64,000 bases of DNA, taken from the NCBI GenBank assembly GCA_027214345.1, contig JAPWHR010000010.1, positions 1 through 64,000 on the forward strand, read 5' to 3'. This stretch comes from Comamonadaceae bacterium G21597-S1. Lineage in GTDB: Bacteria > Pseudomonadota > Gammaproteobacteria > Burkholderiales > Burkholderiaceae_C. The notes under the pieces are model-generated. The model was not told the origin of the DNA, made no database searches, and worked only from the letters and a program-made list of their open reading frames with translations. Both the position numbers and the translations under genes were made by a program. This document shows positions 54,928 to 64,000 of the stretch, in pieces (the stretch's first letter is position 1; each line of letters begins with the position of its first letter).

Positions 54928-57900
54928 ATGGCGGACAAGGCATCTGCGGCGGCGAAGGTGGTGCAGCACATTCGTGCCCTGGCATGGAGCGGCCAGCATG
55001 GGGCGGTCATCGAGCGCTGCGGTCGTGCAATTGCCGCTCGGCGGTTGGCGGCGTCGCGTCGGATGGAGTTGATAGCGCTGCGGGTCGAATCACTGATTGC
55101 CGACGGACGCTTTGCCGAAGCCGCGGACGACGCTGCGTCGATGCGCGTATTGGCTGACGCGCATCCGGATCCGGTCATGGTCGCGCGGGCGCGCGACAGT
55201 GAGGCGCTGGTGCTGATGCGCCGTGGACGGGTCAACGATGCCGTACCGGTGGCACAGCAGGCACTGCGCAGCGCACACGCGACGCGTGACACCGCGTTGG
55301 TCGCGCATGGCCTGCTGCGGCTGGGCGAGGCGCAGCTGCGCGCCGGGCAATACGCGGGTGCGCTGGCCGGCGCAAGCGACGCACGGGAGCGGTTCGAGCA
55401 GTTGGGTGATCAGGTCGGTCAGGGCCGCAGTTTCTGGCTCACGGCCTTTGCCTACGACAGGCTGGGGCAGCCGGCCGACTCGCAGGCAGCGGCGAAACAG
55501 GCAGTCACGCTGGCACGCGCTGCGGGTGACTTCTGCGGCCTGGGCCATGCGTTGCAGGTGCAGAGTTTCAGCAGCAATGACATTGCCGATCGCATGGAGC
55601 TGCTGCGCCAGGCGGACACGGCATTCGCGCGTGCCGGGCAGGTGATGGGGCGTGGTATGGCGTTGGGCAATCAAAGCATTGTGCTGGCCCAGCTCGGCCT
55701 GTACCGGCAGGCCACCCGGCGCGGCCAACCGGTAGCGGACATGGCCGAGCGACTCGGATTGGTGCATCACCTGGCCCTGCATAGGGGCGCCGAGATCAGT
55801 CGGTTGATCGCGCTGGGCGAACTCGATGCGGTCGACCAGCAGTGGCCCGCGTACAGCGCGCTGGTGGATTCGGTCGACTTTCGCGAGTGCCATGCCGACC
55901 GGCTCATGTGGGCCGCCGAACTGGCGCTTGCCCGAGGCGACAGCGACGCCGCGATCAGCGCCGTGCGTGCTGGCTTGAAGGCGTCCCGCGACCAGAATCA
56001 GCCCCGGTATATGTCCTCGCAGATATTGCTCGCCCGTGCGTTGTTGCACAGGCGTGATGCAGCGGGCGCGTTGCGCGCCACACATCGCGTCGCCCGATGG
56101 CATGCGGCGCAGGCGTATGGACGGGCCGAGTTCGGCCATAGCCAGGCGATCTGGTTGATGCACGCACGCGCCCTGCGCGCCAATGGCCAGGGTGACGCAG
56201 CATGGGCGGCGCTGAAACAGGCCTACACGCTGCTGTTGAAGGGCGTGCTCAACATCCGCGACGAGGGCCTGCGCCGCAGCTTCTTGAACAAGGTGGCGGA
56301 CAACCGGGACATCGTGCGGGAGTGGTTGCCGGAGTCAGCTCGGCGTGGCTTGGCGCCGGCCGAGCGGCTGGCGCATCTGGCGATCGACAGCAGTACCAGC
56401 GAGCCGTTCAAGCGGCTGGTGGATACCGGCATGCGGCTGAACGCCTTGCGCAGCGCCGATGCGCTGCAGGACTTCCTGGTCGAGGAGGTCTCGGAATTGT
56501 CCGGTGCACAACGGGTGCTGTTGGTGCGACAGGCGGACGGCGCGATGAAAGTTGCCAGCGCGCTGCTTCCCCAAGGCGAAGACGCCGCGGCGCTGCTGGT
56601 GGCGATCACGCCGTGGTTGCACGACGCGGGCGAAACCCGGGTTGCGCGTCTGCGCCACGGCCCGGATGGGGCAGAGCCAGTGGACCAGCGCTCCTGTCTG
56701 GTGCTGCCGCTGGTCGTGCAGGATCGCCTGCTGGCATGGCTGTATGCCGACATCGACGGCGCATTCGGCCGTTTCCACGCATCCGACCAGGACCTGCTGG
56801 CGATGCTGGCGTCCCAGGCGGCAGTGGCGCTGGACAACACGCAGTGGGCCCAAGGGCTGGAGGCCAAGGTGCGGGAACGCACCACCGCCCTGAACGACCG
56901 GGTCGCCGAACTGGAGGTGATTTCCGCCATCCAGCGTGGTGTGGCCGGCGAACTGGACTTCCATGCCATCGCGACGCTGGTGGGCGACAAGCTGCGCGAG
57001 GTGTTCCGCACCGGCGACGTGAGCATGGTCTGGTGGGACGCCGCCGCGAACACTTTGCACACCCTGTACAACTACGAACACGGCCAGCCGCTGGCCCACC
57101 GGCCGCCGCGCGCGGTGGTGCCTGGCGACTGGATCGATAGCATCCTGCATGGTCGCGAGGTGCGCGTTCTCAATACCCGGGCCGAGCAGGAAGCCGTGGG
57201 ACTGTTTCCCGCGCCGGGAACCGATCAATGCCTGTCCGGCGCATCGGTGCCGATCATCGGCAGCGATCGGGTGCTGGGTTTCTTCACGCTGCAGAACCAT
57301 GAGCGCGAATACGCGTTCGGCGAGGCCGACGTGCGCCTGCTGCTGACCATCTCGGCGAGCATGGGCGTGGCGCTGGAAAACGCGCGACTGGTGCAGGAGA
57401 CCAAGGAGGCGCTGGAGCGCCAGCATGCGACGACCGAGGTGCTGGGCGTCGTCAGCACCTCGGTGGCCGATGCCCAGCCGGTGTTCGACAGCATCTGCGC
57501 TGCGCTGCACCGCTTGTTGCCGGATGCCGAGCTGGTGATCGCGGCAGCCGGCGACGACGGGAAGTTGCACTGGAAGGCAGGCTGGGGCAGGGCGGTCAAC
57601 GCATTGCGCCAGATCTTCCCGCGGCCGGTGCCGGACGGGACCGTCCTGACCGGCGCGCCTTCGCACTGGCCCGACATCCTGCATGGCGACGGGGTCCCCG
57701 ACAGCGTGCGCGCCGCCGCGCGCATCGTCGGCGGCAACGCGGCGATGGTGACATCCGCGATGGTCTTCCAGGGCCGGGTGCTGGGCACGATCGCCGCCCT
57801 GAACCTGGACGTTCGTCCGTTCGGCGAGCGCGAAGTCGGCCTGGTCAAGTCGTTTGCGGACCAGGCCGTGATCGCGATCCGCAACGCGACGATGTTCAAT

Positions 57901-60900
57901 GAACTGCAGGCGCGCAACCGGGAAGTGACCGAGGCACTGGAACAGCAGCGTGCCACCGCGGACGTGCTGCAGGTCATCAGCAGTTCCATCGCCGATGCAA
58001 CGCCGGTGTTCGAGCGCATACTCGAGAGTACGGACCATCTGATGCCGTGCCGGGATGTCGCCGTCTTTCTGGTCGACACCGGGCAGCTGCGCTGCGCAGC
58101 GATTCGCGGGCCCAGCGCGGACACGGTGCGCGGCATGTATCCGCTGCCGCTGGACCGGACGTCGGCGCCGGTCGTGATCGCGCAGCGCAGGCAGCTGTGT
58201 TTTGCCGATTCGGCCCATGATCCCGACGTTCCGGATGCACTGCGGCGCATTGCGCAGGACAGTGGCGCGTTCTCCATCGCCATCACGCCACTGATGTGGA
58301 AGGGCGAAGCCATCGGCATGATCGACGTCGCACGGGATCCGAACGTGGGATTCTCCGACAAGGAACTGGCGCTGCTGCGCACATTTGCCGACCAGGCGGT
58401 GATCGCGATCCAGAACGCCAGGATGTTCAACGAGACGCAGGAGGCCCTGGCGCGCCAGACGGCGAGCGCCGACATCCTGCGGATCATCAGCAGTTCGCCC
58501 ACGGACGTCCAACCGGTGTTCGACGCCATCGTGGCCAGCGCGGTCCGGCTGATCAATTGCGACGGCGCATTCGTCATCCGTTGTGACGAAACGACGTTCA
58601 CGCCGGCGGCAGGTGCAACCGTTGAGGGCCCGATGGACGACCTGGGGCCGAGTCGCTTGCCGATCGATCCGGCACTCAACTTTCCATCGCGCGCGATTCT
58701 CGACCGGTCCATGCTGGATCTGCCCGATTGGTCGGAGCTCGAATTGCCGTTGCACGAGCGCGGCATTCGCGAGCAGTTCGGTGTCGAGTCGGCGCTGTAC
58801 CTGCCGTTGATGCGGGGCAACACCTGTACCGGATTGCTCGCATTTGTCAGCAGCCGGGCACATGCGTTCGGAGCCAAGGAGATGGCCATCGTCGAATCGT
58901 TCCGCGACCAGGCGCTGATCGCGATCGAGAACGTGCGGCTGTTCCAGGAGACGCAGGAGGCGCTGCAGCAGCAGACCGCCAGCGCCGACATCCTGCGTGT
59001 CATCAGCCAGTCGCCCGATGACGTGCAGCCGGTATTCGACGCAATTGCCGAAACGACCGCTCGCCTGATGGACTGTTCGTCCTGTGCAGTGCTGCAGCGC
59101 GACGGCGACGCCTTCTTGATCGAGTCTGCCAGCGCAAATGATGCGTTCAAGGGCACATGGATTCGGTCCGGTAGGCGCAATCCGATCGATCCCGACGCCA
59201 ATTTTCCGAGCCGCGTGTTCACCAGCGGGAAGTTGCTGCATGTGCCGGACTGGGATCAGGTTGACCTGCCGGTCGACGAGAACCTGCAGTACGAGAAATA
59301 CGGCGATCGATCCTCGCTGATGGTGCCCTTGCTGCGTGCGGGCGAGTGCATCGGGGTGCTGGCGGTTGCGCGCACGACGGCCGGTGCTTTCCACGAACGG
59401 GAAATCGCGTCGCTGCAGGGCTTCGCCGACCAGGCGGTCATCGCGATCGAGAACACACGGCTGTTCAACGAACTCGAAGCGCGCAACCACGATGTCACCG
59501 AGACGCTGGAACAGCAGAGGGCGTCGGCCGATATCCTGAACGTCATCAGCCAGTCGGTGTCGGACTCGCAGCCGGTGTTCGACAAGATCCTGCACAGCTG
59601 CCAGCATCTGTTCGGCGGCGATGAACTCGATGTGTTGCTGGTGGACGAGCAGGGCATGTTGTACATCGGCGCCTACCTGGGCAAGGCACGCGACGTGGTT
59701 GCCGCGACCTTCCCGGCCCCGGTCGAGCGCACGCCCGCCGGGCGCGCGATGCGCGAGCGGCGCGTCCTGCACTGGCCGGATCTGGTCCATGGTGCCGACG
59801 TTCCCGGCGTGTTGCGCAAGATGGCTGCGCAAATCGGGTACACGTCGCTGATGTTCGCGCCGATGTTGTGGGACGGCCGCGGCATCGGCGCCATCGGGGT
59901 AGCCCGTTCGACCGGCCCTTTCAGGCCCAAGGAACTGGAACTGCTGCAGACCTTTGCGGACCAGGCTGTGATCGCGATACAGAATGCGCGCATGTTCCGC
60001 GAGACGCAGGAAGCCCGCGCCGCCGCCGAAGCCGCCAACGAAGCCAAGAGCAGCTTCCTGGCCACGATGAGCCACGAGATCCGCACGCCGATGAACGCGG
60101 TGATCGGCATGAGCGGGCTGCTGCTGGATACACCGCTCGACGACGAGCAGCGCGACTTCGCGTCCACCATCCGCGATTCGGGTGATGCGCTGCTGACCAT
60201 CATCAACGACATCCTGGATTTTTCCAAGATCGAGGCCGGTCGCATGGACGTCGAGGCGCATCCGTTCGATGTGCGCGAATGCGTCGAGTCGGCGCTGGAC
60301 CTGATTGCCGGGCGGGCACAGGAAAAGCAGCTCGAGATCGCCTATGTGTTCGAAGGCGATGTGCCGGCGGCCATCGTCGGTGACGTGACCCGGTTGCGTC
60401 AGGTGCTGCTGAACCTGATGTCCAACGCAGTGAAATTCACCGACCAAGGCGAGGTGGTGCTGACCGTGCGCCGTGCCGCTGCCAACGACGGGCGGCCGCA
60501 GCTCGAATTCGCCGTGCGCGACAGCGGCATCGGGCTGAGCCCGGCCGGGATTTCCAAGCTGTTCCAGAGCTTCAGCCAGGCCGACAGCTCGACCACGCGC
60601 AAATATGGTGGCACTGGCTTGGGGCTGGCAATCAGCAAGCGGCTTGCCGAGCTGATGGGGGGCACGATGTGGGTCGAAAGCGAAGGTGCCGGCCACGGTT
60701 CGACATTCCGCTTCACCATCGCCGCGCCGGTTGCCGAATTGCCGCCGGCCAGTCGACGCGACTTTTCGGGCGAGCAGCCTGATCTGGCCGGCAAGGGCAT
60801 TCTGATCGTCGACGACAACGCGACCAACCGCAAGATCCTGTCGCTGCAGACGGGGCGCTGGGGCTTGCAGGCGCGCGACACCGAATCGCCGGAGCAGGCC

Positions 60901-61593
60901 TTGCGGTGGCTGGGTGAGGGGGAAACCTTCGACCTGGCCATCATCGACATGCACATGCCCGAGATGGACGGCGTGACGCTGGCGCGCCGGCTCAAGGCGA
61001 CCCGCGCGGACTTGCCGCTGGTGCTGTTCACGTCGCTGGGACGGCGCGAGGCAATGGCCGAGGGCGAGGACCTGTTCAGTGCGACCTTGAACAAGCCGCT
61101 GCACCAGAGCCAGTTGTTCGACTGCCTGATGATGCTGCTGGCCGCGGGCAAGGCGCGCGAGTCGGTCCAGGCCAAGACCAAACCGACCATGGACCCGGGC
61201 ATGGCGCAGCGCCATCCGCTGCGTATCCTGCTGGCGGAGGACAATGTCGTGAACCAGAAGCTGGCGCTGCGGCTGCTGCAGCAGATGGGTTATCGCGCGG
61301 ATCTGGCCGGCAACGGCGTCGAGGCGGTTGAATCGCTCGAGCGCCAGACGTACGATGTCGTGCTGATGGACGTGCAGATGCCCGAGATGGACGGCCTGGA
61401 GGCGGCGCGGCGCATCACGGCCCGCTGGCCGGAGGGCCAGCGTCCGCGCATCATCGCGATGACGGCCAATGCGATGCAGGGAGACCGCGAGGCCTGCCTG
61501 GCCGCCGGCATGGACGATTACCTGACCAAGCCGATCCGCGTCGACCAGCTGGTAGAGGCCTTGAACAACAGCCGAGCACGCAAGGAGCACTGA
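54928..61593 (+). CDS. TPR plus seven-GAF hybrid histidine kinase with two receiver domains
   Basis: A 2221-aa cytosolic protein. Residues about 15-450 are a helical TPR-like repeat region (Ala-rich, motifs such as [22 protein letters not shown]). Then come seven GAF-type domains (about 505-640, 660-820, 830-985, 1005-1165, 1180-1340, 1355-1510, 1525-1690), with a short coiled coil ([19 protein letters not shown]) after the first. The core follows: phospho-His1716 in [10 protein letters not shown], HATPase about 1815-1935, receiver 1 with Asp2007 and receiver 2 with Asp2148. Core and first GAF are close paralogues of the preceding kinase, indicating duplication. The TPR part may scaffold a partner. 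Confidence 0.92.
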   Translation: MADKASAAAKVVQHIRALAWSGQHGAVIERCGRAIAARRLAASRRMELIALRVESLIADGRFAEAADDAASMRVLADAHPDPVMVARARDSEALVLMRRGRVNDAVPVAQQALRSAHATRDTALVAHGLLRLGEAQLRAGQYAGALAGASDARERFEQLGDQVGQGRSFWLTAFAYDRLGQPADSQAAAKQAVTLARAAGDFCGLGHALQVQSFSSNDIADRMELLRQADTAFARAGQVMGRGMALGNQSIVLAQLGLYRQATRRGQPVADMAERLGLVHHLALHRGAEISRLIALGELDAVDQQWPAYSALVDSVDFRECHADRLMWAAELALARGDSDAAISAVRAGLKASRDQNQPRYMSSQILLARALLHRRDAAGALRATHRVARWHAAQAYGRAEFGHSQAIWLMHARALRANGQGDAAWAALKQAYTLLLKGVLNIRDEGLRRSFLNKVADNRDIVREWLPESARRGLAPAERLAHLAIDSSTSEPFKRLVDTGMRLNALRSADALQDFLVEEVSELSGAQRVLLVRQADGAMKVASALLPQGEDAAALLVAITPWLHDAGETRVARLRHGPDGAEPVDQRSCLVLPLVVQDRLLAWLYADIDGAFGRFHASDQDLLAMLASQAAVALDNTQWAQGLEAKVRERTTALNDRVAELEVISAIQRGVAGELDFHAIATLVGDKLREVFRTGDVSMVWWDAAANTLHTLYNYEHGQPLAHRPPRAVVPGDWIDSILHGREVRVLNTRAEQEAVGLFPAPGTDQCLSGASVPIIGSDRVLGFFTLQNHEREYAFGEADVRLLLTISASMGVALENARLVQETKEALERQHATTEVLGVVSTSVADAQPVFDSICAALHRLLPDAELVIAAAGDDGKLHWKAGWGRAVNALRQIFPRPVPDGTVLTGAPSHWPDILHGDGVPDSVRAAARIVGGNAAMVTSAMVFQGRVLGTIAALNLDVRPFGEREVGLVKSFADQAVIAIRNATMFNELQARNREVTEALEQQRATADVLQVISSSIADATPVFERILESTDHLMPCRDVAVFLVDTGQLRCAAIRGPSADTVRGMYPLPLDRTSAPVVIAQRRQLCFADSAHDPDVPDALRRIAQDSGAFSIAITPLMWKGEAIGMIDVARDPNVGFSDKELALLRTFADQAVIAIQNARMFNETQEALARQTASADILRIISSSPTDVQPVFDAIVASAVRLINCDGAFVIRCDETTFTPAAGATVEGPMDDLGPSRLPIDPALNFPSRAILDRSMLDLPDWSELELPLHERGIREQFGVESALYLPLMRGNTCTGLLAFVSSRAHAFGAKEMAIVESFRDQALIAIENVRLFQETQEALQQQTASADILRVISQSPDDVQPVFDAIAETTARLMDCSSCAVLQRDGDAFLIESASANDAFKGTWIRSGRRNPIDPDANFPSRVFTSGKLLHVPDWDQVDLPVDENLQYEKYGDRSSLMVPLLRAGECIGVLAVARTTAGAFHEREIASLQGFADQAVIAIENTRLFNELEARNHDVTETLEQQRASADILNVISQSVSDSQPVFDKILHSCQHLFGGDELDVLLVDEQGMLYIGAYLGKARDVVAATFPAPVERTPAGRAMRERRVLHWPDLVHGADVPGVLRKMAAQIGYTSLMFAPMLWDGRGIGAIGVARSTGPFRPKELELLQTFADQAVIAIQNARMFRETQEARAAAEAANEAKSSFLATMSHEIRTPMNAVIGMSGLLLDTPLDDEQRDFASTIRDSGDALLTIINDILDFSKIEAGRMDVEAHPFDVRECVESALDLIAGRAQEKQLEIAYVFEGDVPAAIVGDVTRLRQVLLNLMSNAVKFTDQGEVVLTVRRAAANDGRPQLEFAVRDSGIGLSPAGISKLFQSFSQADSSTTRKYGGTGLGLAISKRLAELMGGTMWVESEGAGHGSTFRFTIAAPVAELPPASRRDFSGEQPDLAGKGILIVDDNATNRKILSLQTGRWGLQARDTESPEQALRWLGEGETFDLAIIDMHMPEMDGVTLARRLKATRADLPLVLFTSLGRREAMAEGEDLFSATLNKPLHQSQLFDCLMMLLAAGKARESVQAKTKPTMDPGMAQRHPLRILLAEDNVVNQKLALRLLQQMGYRADLAGNGVEAVESLERQTYDVVLMDVQMPEMDGLEAARRITARWPEGQRPRIIAMTANAMQGDREACLAAGMDDYLTKPIRVDQLVEALNNSRARKEH

Positions 61594-61596
61594 ACC

Positions 61597-61932
61597 ATGA
61601 CGGATGCGACGATCGATGCGACGACGTTTGCGGAACTGCAGGATGCGGCCGGCTCGGACTTCGTGGCCGAACTGATAGCCACCTTCCTGGAGGAGGCACC
61701 GGGCTTGCTGGCCGAGTTGCGCAGCGCACATGCCGGCCCGGACGCCGACGCGTTCCGGCGCGCGGCGCATTCGCTCAAGTCCAACGCAAACACCTTTGGC
61801 GCGACGCGGCTGGCCGCGCTGGCGCGCAAGCTCGAGCTGGGCGGCCTGATCGTCGACACCGCGCCGCTCGACGCGCTGGAGGCCGAATACCGCAAGGCCG
61901 CTGCGGCGCTGCAGGAACTGCGCAATGGCTGA
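61597..61932 (+). CDS. Stand-alone HPt phosphotransfer protein
   Basis: A 111-aa four-helix-bundle phosphotransfer protein. The phosphorylatable His58 lies in FRRAAHSLKSNANTFGA, the canonical HPt motif; LIATFLEEAPGLLAEL and LARKLELGGL form the flanking helices. It lies 3 bp after the giant kinase and overlaps the cyclase gene by eight bases. It is the expected carrier of phosphoryl groups from the kinases' receiver domains to the receiver of the cyclase. Confidence 0.92.
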   Translation: MTDATIDATTFAELQDAAGSDFVAELIATFLEEAPGLLAELRSAHAGPDADAFRRAAHSLKSNANTFGATRLAALARKLELGGLIVDTAPLDALEAEYRKAAAALQELRNG

Positions 61933-62968
61933 GCGTGGCGCCCGGCTGCTGGTGGCCGACGACAACAAGGTCAACCGCCTGTTGCTTACGCGCAGCCTGG
62001 AGCTGCAGGGGCATCGGGTGTCCAGTGCCGAGAACGGCCGCGTGGCGCTGGAGATGCTGCGCGCCGAGTCCTTCGACCTGGTGCTGCTCGACATGGAGAT
62101 GCCCGAGCTCGACGGCTTCGGCGTGCTCGAGCAGATGGTGGGCGACCACAAGCTGCGCGACATCCCGGTCATCGTGACGAGTTCGCTCGAGGGGCTGCAG
62201 GACATCGTGCGCTGCATCGAGCTGGGGGCGGACGACTACTTGAACAAGCCGGTCAATCCGGTGTTGCTCAAGGCACGCATCAATTCCAGCCTGGAGAAAA
62301 AGCGCCTGCGCGACCAGCAGAAGGATCTGGTCAAGCGTTTCGCCACGTCAGAGGTGGCCGACGACATGGAACAGTCGGGTTTTGCGCTCGGTGGTCGCCG
62401 GGTCCAGGCCACGGTGATGTTCTCCGACATCCGCGGCTTCACGTCGCTGGTGGAGTCGCAGCCGCCGGAGGAGACGATCGAGCTGCTCAACACCTACTAC
62501 ACGCTGATGTTCGACGCCATCACCGGGCACGGCGGCGTGGTGAACCAGATGATCGGCGACGGGCTGATGGCGATCTTCGGCGCGCCGCAGCCGCTGGATG
62601 GTGCGCCGCTGGCGGCGGTGCGCGCGGCGCAGGACATGGTCGACATGATCGCGTTGTTCAATGTCGAGCGGATCGGCCTGGACAAAGCGCCGATCCGCAT
62701 CGGCATCGGCGTCGCGTCGGGCGAGGTCGTGGCCGGTTACACCGGCACGCAGCAACGCGCCACCTACACCTGTATCGGAGACACCGTGAACCTGGCCGCG
62801 CGGCTCGAAGCCCATACCAAGGAGGCGGGACGCGGTATTCTCGTGGACGGCGCGACGCACGCGGCGCTGGACGGGCAGTTGTCGCTGGAGTCGCTGGGCG
62901 ACGTGGTGTTCAAGGGCAAGGCGTTGGCGGTGCCGGTGTTTGCCGTGACGGCACAGGCGCAAGGATGA
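61925..62968 (+). CDS. Response regulator with class III adenylate cyclase output
   Basis: A 347-aa protein. Receiver domain about 7-122 with DDN acidic pair and phospho-Asp56 in LLDMEMPELDG; a helical linker; class III nucleotide cyclase about 155-340 with metal Asp168 (VMFSDIRGFTSLVE), Asp212 (MIGDGLMAIFG) and the transition-state segment TYTCIGDTVNLAARLE. All catalytic metal residues appear present, so it should make cAMP under control of phosphorylation. It overlaps the HPt gene by eight bases and completes the phosphorelay operon. Confidence 0.92.
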   Translation: MAERGARLLVADDNKVNRLLLTRSLELQGHRVSSAENGRVALEMLRAESFDLVLLDMEMPELDGFGVLEQMVGDHKLRDIPVIVTSSLEGLQDIVRCIELGADDYLNKPVNPVLLKARINSSLEKKRLRDQQKDLVKRFATSEVADDMEQSGFALGGRRVQATVMFSDIRGFTSLVESQPPEETIELLNTYYTLMFDAITGHGGVVNQMIGDGLMAIFGAPQPLDGAPLAAVRAAQDMVDMIALFNVERIGLDKAPIRIGIGVASGEVVAGYTGTQQRATYTCIGDTVNLAARLEAHTKEAGRGILVDGATHAALDGQLSLESLGDVVFKGKALAVPVFAVTAQAQG

Positions 62969-63008
62969 ACGCGAGCCGCTGGACTGCGCCAGCATGGAGG
63001 ACGCCGTA

Positions 63009-63275
63009 GTGCGATGTCGGTCTGCGTTGCTGGTCTGCGCGATGGTGGTGTCGGCCCAAGGGTCTGCCCTGGCGCAGAGCGCGCCACCCGTGCCGCCGCC
63101 GCAACTGCCTCCGGTCGTGCCCGCGCCAGGTCCGGGCATGCTGGTCGTGAGTTGCGACCCCGGTGGCTGCTGGGACGAGTTCGGCATGCGTTACGACCGC
63201 GCCGACGCCGGTGTGTTCATCCGGCGCGACGGCAGGAGTTGCCTGATGGTCAAGGGCCGCATGCGCTGCGAATGA
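63009..63275 (+). CDS. Small exported cysteine-containing protein
   Basis: An 88-aa protein with a signal peptide (RCRSALLVCAMVVSAQGSALA) followed by a Pro-rich segment (PPVPPPQLPPVVPAPGPG) and a short domain with two Cys pairs, SCDPGGCW and SCLMVKGRMRC, probably disulfide-bonded in the periplasm. I do not recognise a family. The GTG start at 63009 has GGAGG eight bases upstream; an ATG at 62994 lies before that site and is less likely. It follows the cyclase gene by 40 bp. Confidence 0.6.
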   Translation: MRCRSALLVCAMVVSAQGSALAQSAPPVPPPQLPPVVPAPGPGMLVVSCDPGGCWDEFGMRYDRADAGVFIRRDGRSCLMVKGRMRCE

Positions 63276-63376
63276 GTGCGCGGCCGGCGTGGCCGTCGCG
63301 CCGGTCGGCGCGGTCGAGTGCCCGCCTAGAATGGTTCGTCCGCCCGGGCCTTCCATTCACCAGATCGGATCCTGCC

Positions 63377-64000
63377 ATGCACCTGTTGCGTTCCATCGTA
63401 CTGCTGTTGTCCCTGAGCGTGTTGCCGCTGGCCGCGATGGCGGCGGACGCGCCTGCGCCGGACAAGGTGCGGGCCTTGTTGCAGATGTTGTCCGACCCTG
63501 AGGTGCAGCGCTGGCTCGACGAGCAGCGTGCGGGCATTGGGGAGTCGCCGGCCGCGGCGGTTGCCGTGGCCGACGGAGAGGGTGTGTTGGCCGGCCAGAT
63601 CGACGGCATGCGCGCACACCTGCAGGCGGTCGCGGCGGCCGTACCCAAGGTGCGCAGCGAGCTGGCCGATGCCGCGGCGCGTGTGCACGGCGAGATGGCC
63701 ACCCATGGCGTGGACCACTTCTTCCTGCTGCTGGCGGCCTTCGCGGCGCTGGGTTTCGGTGTCGAGCGGCTGTTCTGGATGGTTTCGGGCGGCGTGCGGC
63801 GCTGGATCATCGCCTCGCCGATGAACACGCCTGGCGAGCGCTTGCGCGCCATGTTCGCGCGTTTCGGTTTCGGCTCCAGCTGGGTGGCCGCATTCGCACT
63901 CGGCACCGTCGGCGCCTTCCTCGCCTTCGACTGGCCGCCGGCCTTGCGCGACGCGTTGTTGCGCCTGCTGGTGGCCATCGTGATGGTGCGCATGGCGATG
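63377..64000 (+). CDS. Membrane protein, N-terminal part, possibly MscS-type channel
   Basis: The first 208 codons of a gene that runs off the window. A Sec signal (LLRSIVLLLSLSVLPLAAMAA) is followed by a periplasmic helical region (DKVRALLQMLSDPEVQRWLDEQ, VPKVRSELADAAARVHGEM) and hydrophobic segments beginning FFLLLAAFAALGFGVERLFWM. Large mechanosensitive-channel proteins have this layout, but the diagnostic channel domain lies outside the window, so the assignment is tentative. Confidence 0.5.
   Translation, partial: MHLLRSIVLLLSLSVLPLAAMAADAPAPDKVRALLQMLSDPEVQRWLDEQRAGIGESPAAAVAVADGEGVLAGQIDGMRAHLQAVAAAVPKVRSELADAAARVHGEMATHGVDHFFLLLAAFAALGFGVERLFWMVSGGVRRWIIASPMNTPGERLRAMFARFGFGSSWVAAFALGTVGAFLAFDWPPALRDALLRLLVAIVMVRMAM

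Noticed and set aside
56335-62217. A 1960-codon open frame on the minus strand opposite the giant kinase, HPt and cyclase genes
   Set aside because: It lies antisense to well-supported genes, has no recognisable domain, and its Arg/His/Gln/Val-rich composition is what a GC-rich codon bias produces in the complementary frame.

Overview
The window is about 64 kb of GC-rich, densely coded Gram-negative DNA. It looks like a Burkholderiales-type betaproteobacterium with a versatile catabolic lifestyle: several ABC uptake systems, a pobA/pobR pair, a PEP-CTERM protein, an aot-type basic amino acid operon, and soluble multi-GAF hybrid kinases. The genus cannot be fixed from sequence alone. I see no rRNA, tRNA, CRISPR array, prophage or complete insertion sequence.

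Layout. (1) 323-6439, minus: an Ugp-type ABC importer (ATPase, binding protein, two permeases) followed by a 3-hydroxyisobutyrate-dehydrogenase-like enzyme and an EEP phosphohydrolase. It is divergent from a GcvT/DmdA-like folate enzyme (6594-7700). The ATPase gene appears leaderless, and REP-like hairpins separate binding protein from permeases. (2) 7741-13225, minus: DUF6152 and DUF6644 genes and an aotJQMOP-like operon, with two 105-bp tandem repeats between aotO and aotP. (3) 13388-21643: ygiQ, the glutathione-degrading pair ggt and chaC, a DUF2239/GIY-YIG/MarR operon with a near-consensus promoter embedded in ACCCGG motifs, and a methyltransferase.

(4) 21644-43886 is the most interesting region. 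It holds two complete Dpp/Opp-type peptide ABC importers, two M81 (MlrC-family) metallopeptidases, a UxuA-like enzyme, an RraA-like aldolase, a class III aminotransferase, a D-threonine-aldolase-like PLP enzyme, a phytanoyl-CoA-type dioxygenase, a pectinacetylesterase-like hydrolase and one IclR regulator. Four copies of an inverted repeat, ATGTTTCG-N5-CGAAACAT, occur here, all in intergenic space. Three are followed, at exactly 41 bp from the centre, by a -10-like hexamer with no recognisable -35. I read this as one activator-controlled regulon, probably of the IclR protein, for uptake and breakdown of a peptide-like, possibly D- or beta-amino-acid-containing compound. The compound is unknown.

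(5) 44161-50475: a CHRD/PEP-CTERM surface protein, a short class III CoA-transferase, pobA/pobR with a three-repeat operator, an AllA-family protein, an EamA transporter and a dienelactone hydrolase. (6) 50638-62968: a signalling operon with a coupled 39-aa ORF, a five-GAF hybrid histidine kinase, a TPR plus seven-GAF hybrid kinase, a stand-alone HPt protein and a receiver-adenylate cyclase fusion. This suggests a complete soluble phosphorelay with cAMP output. (7) 63009-64000: a small exported Cys-containing protein and the start of a membrane protein that runs off the window.
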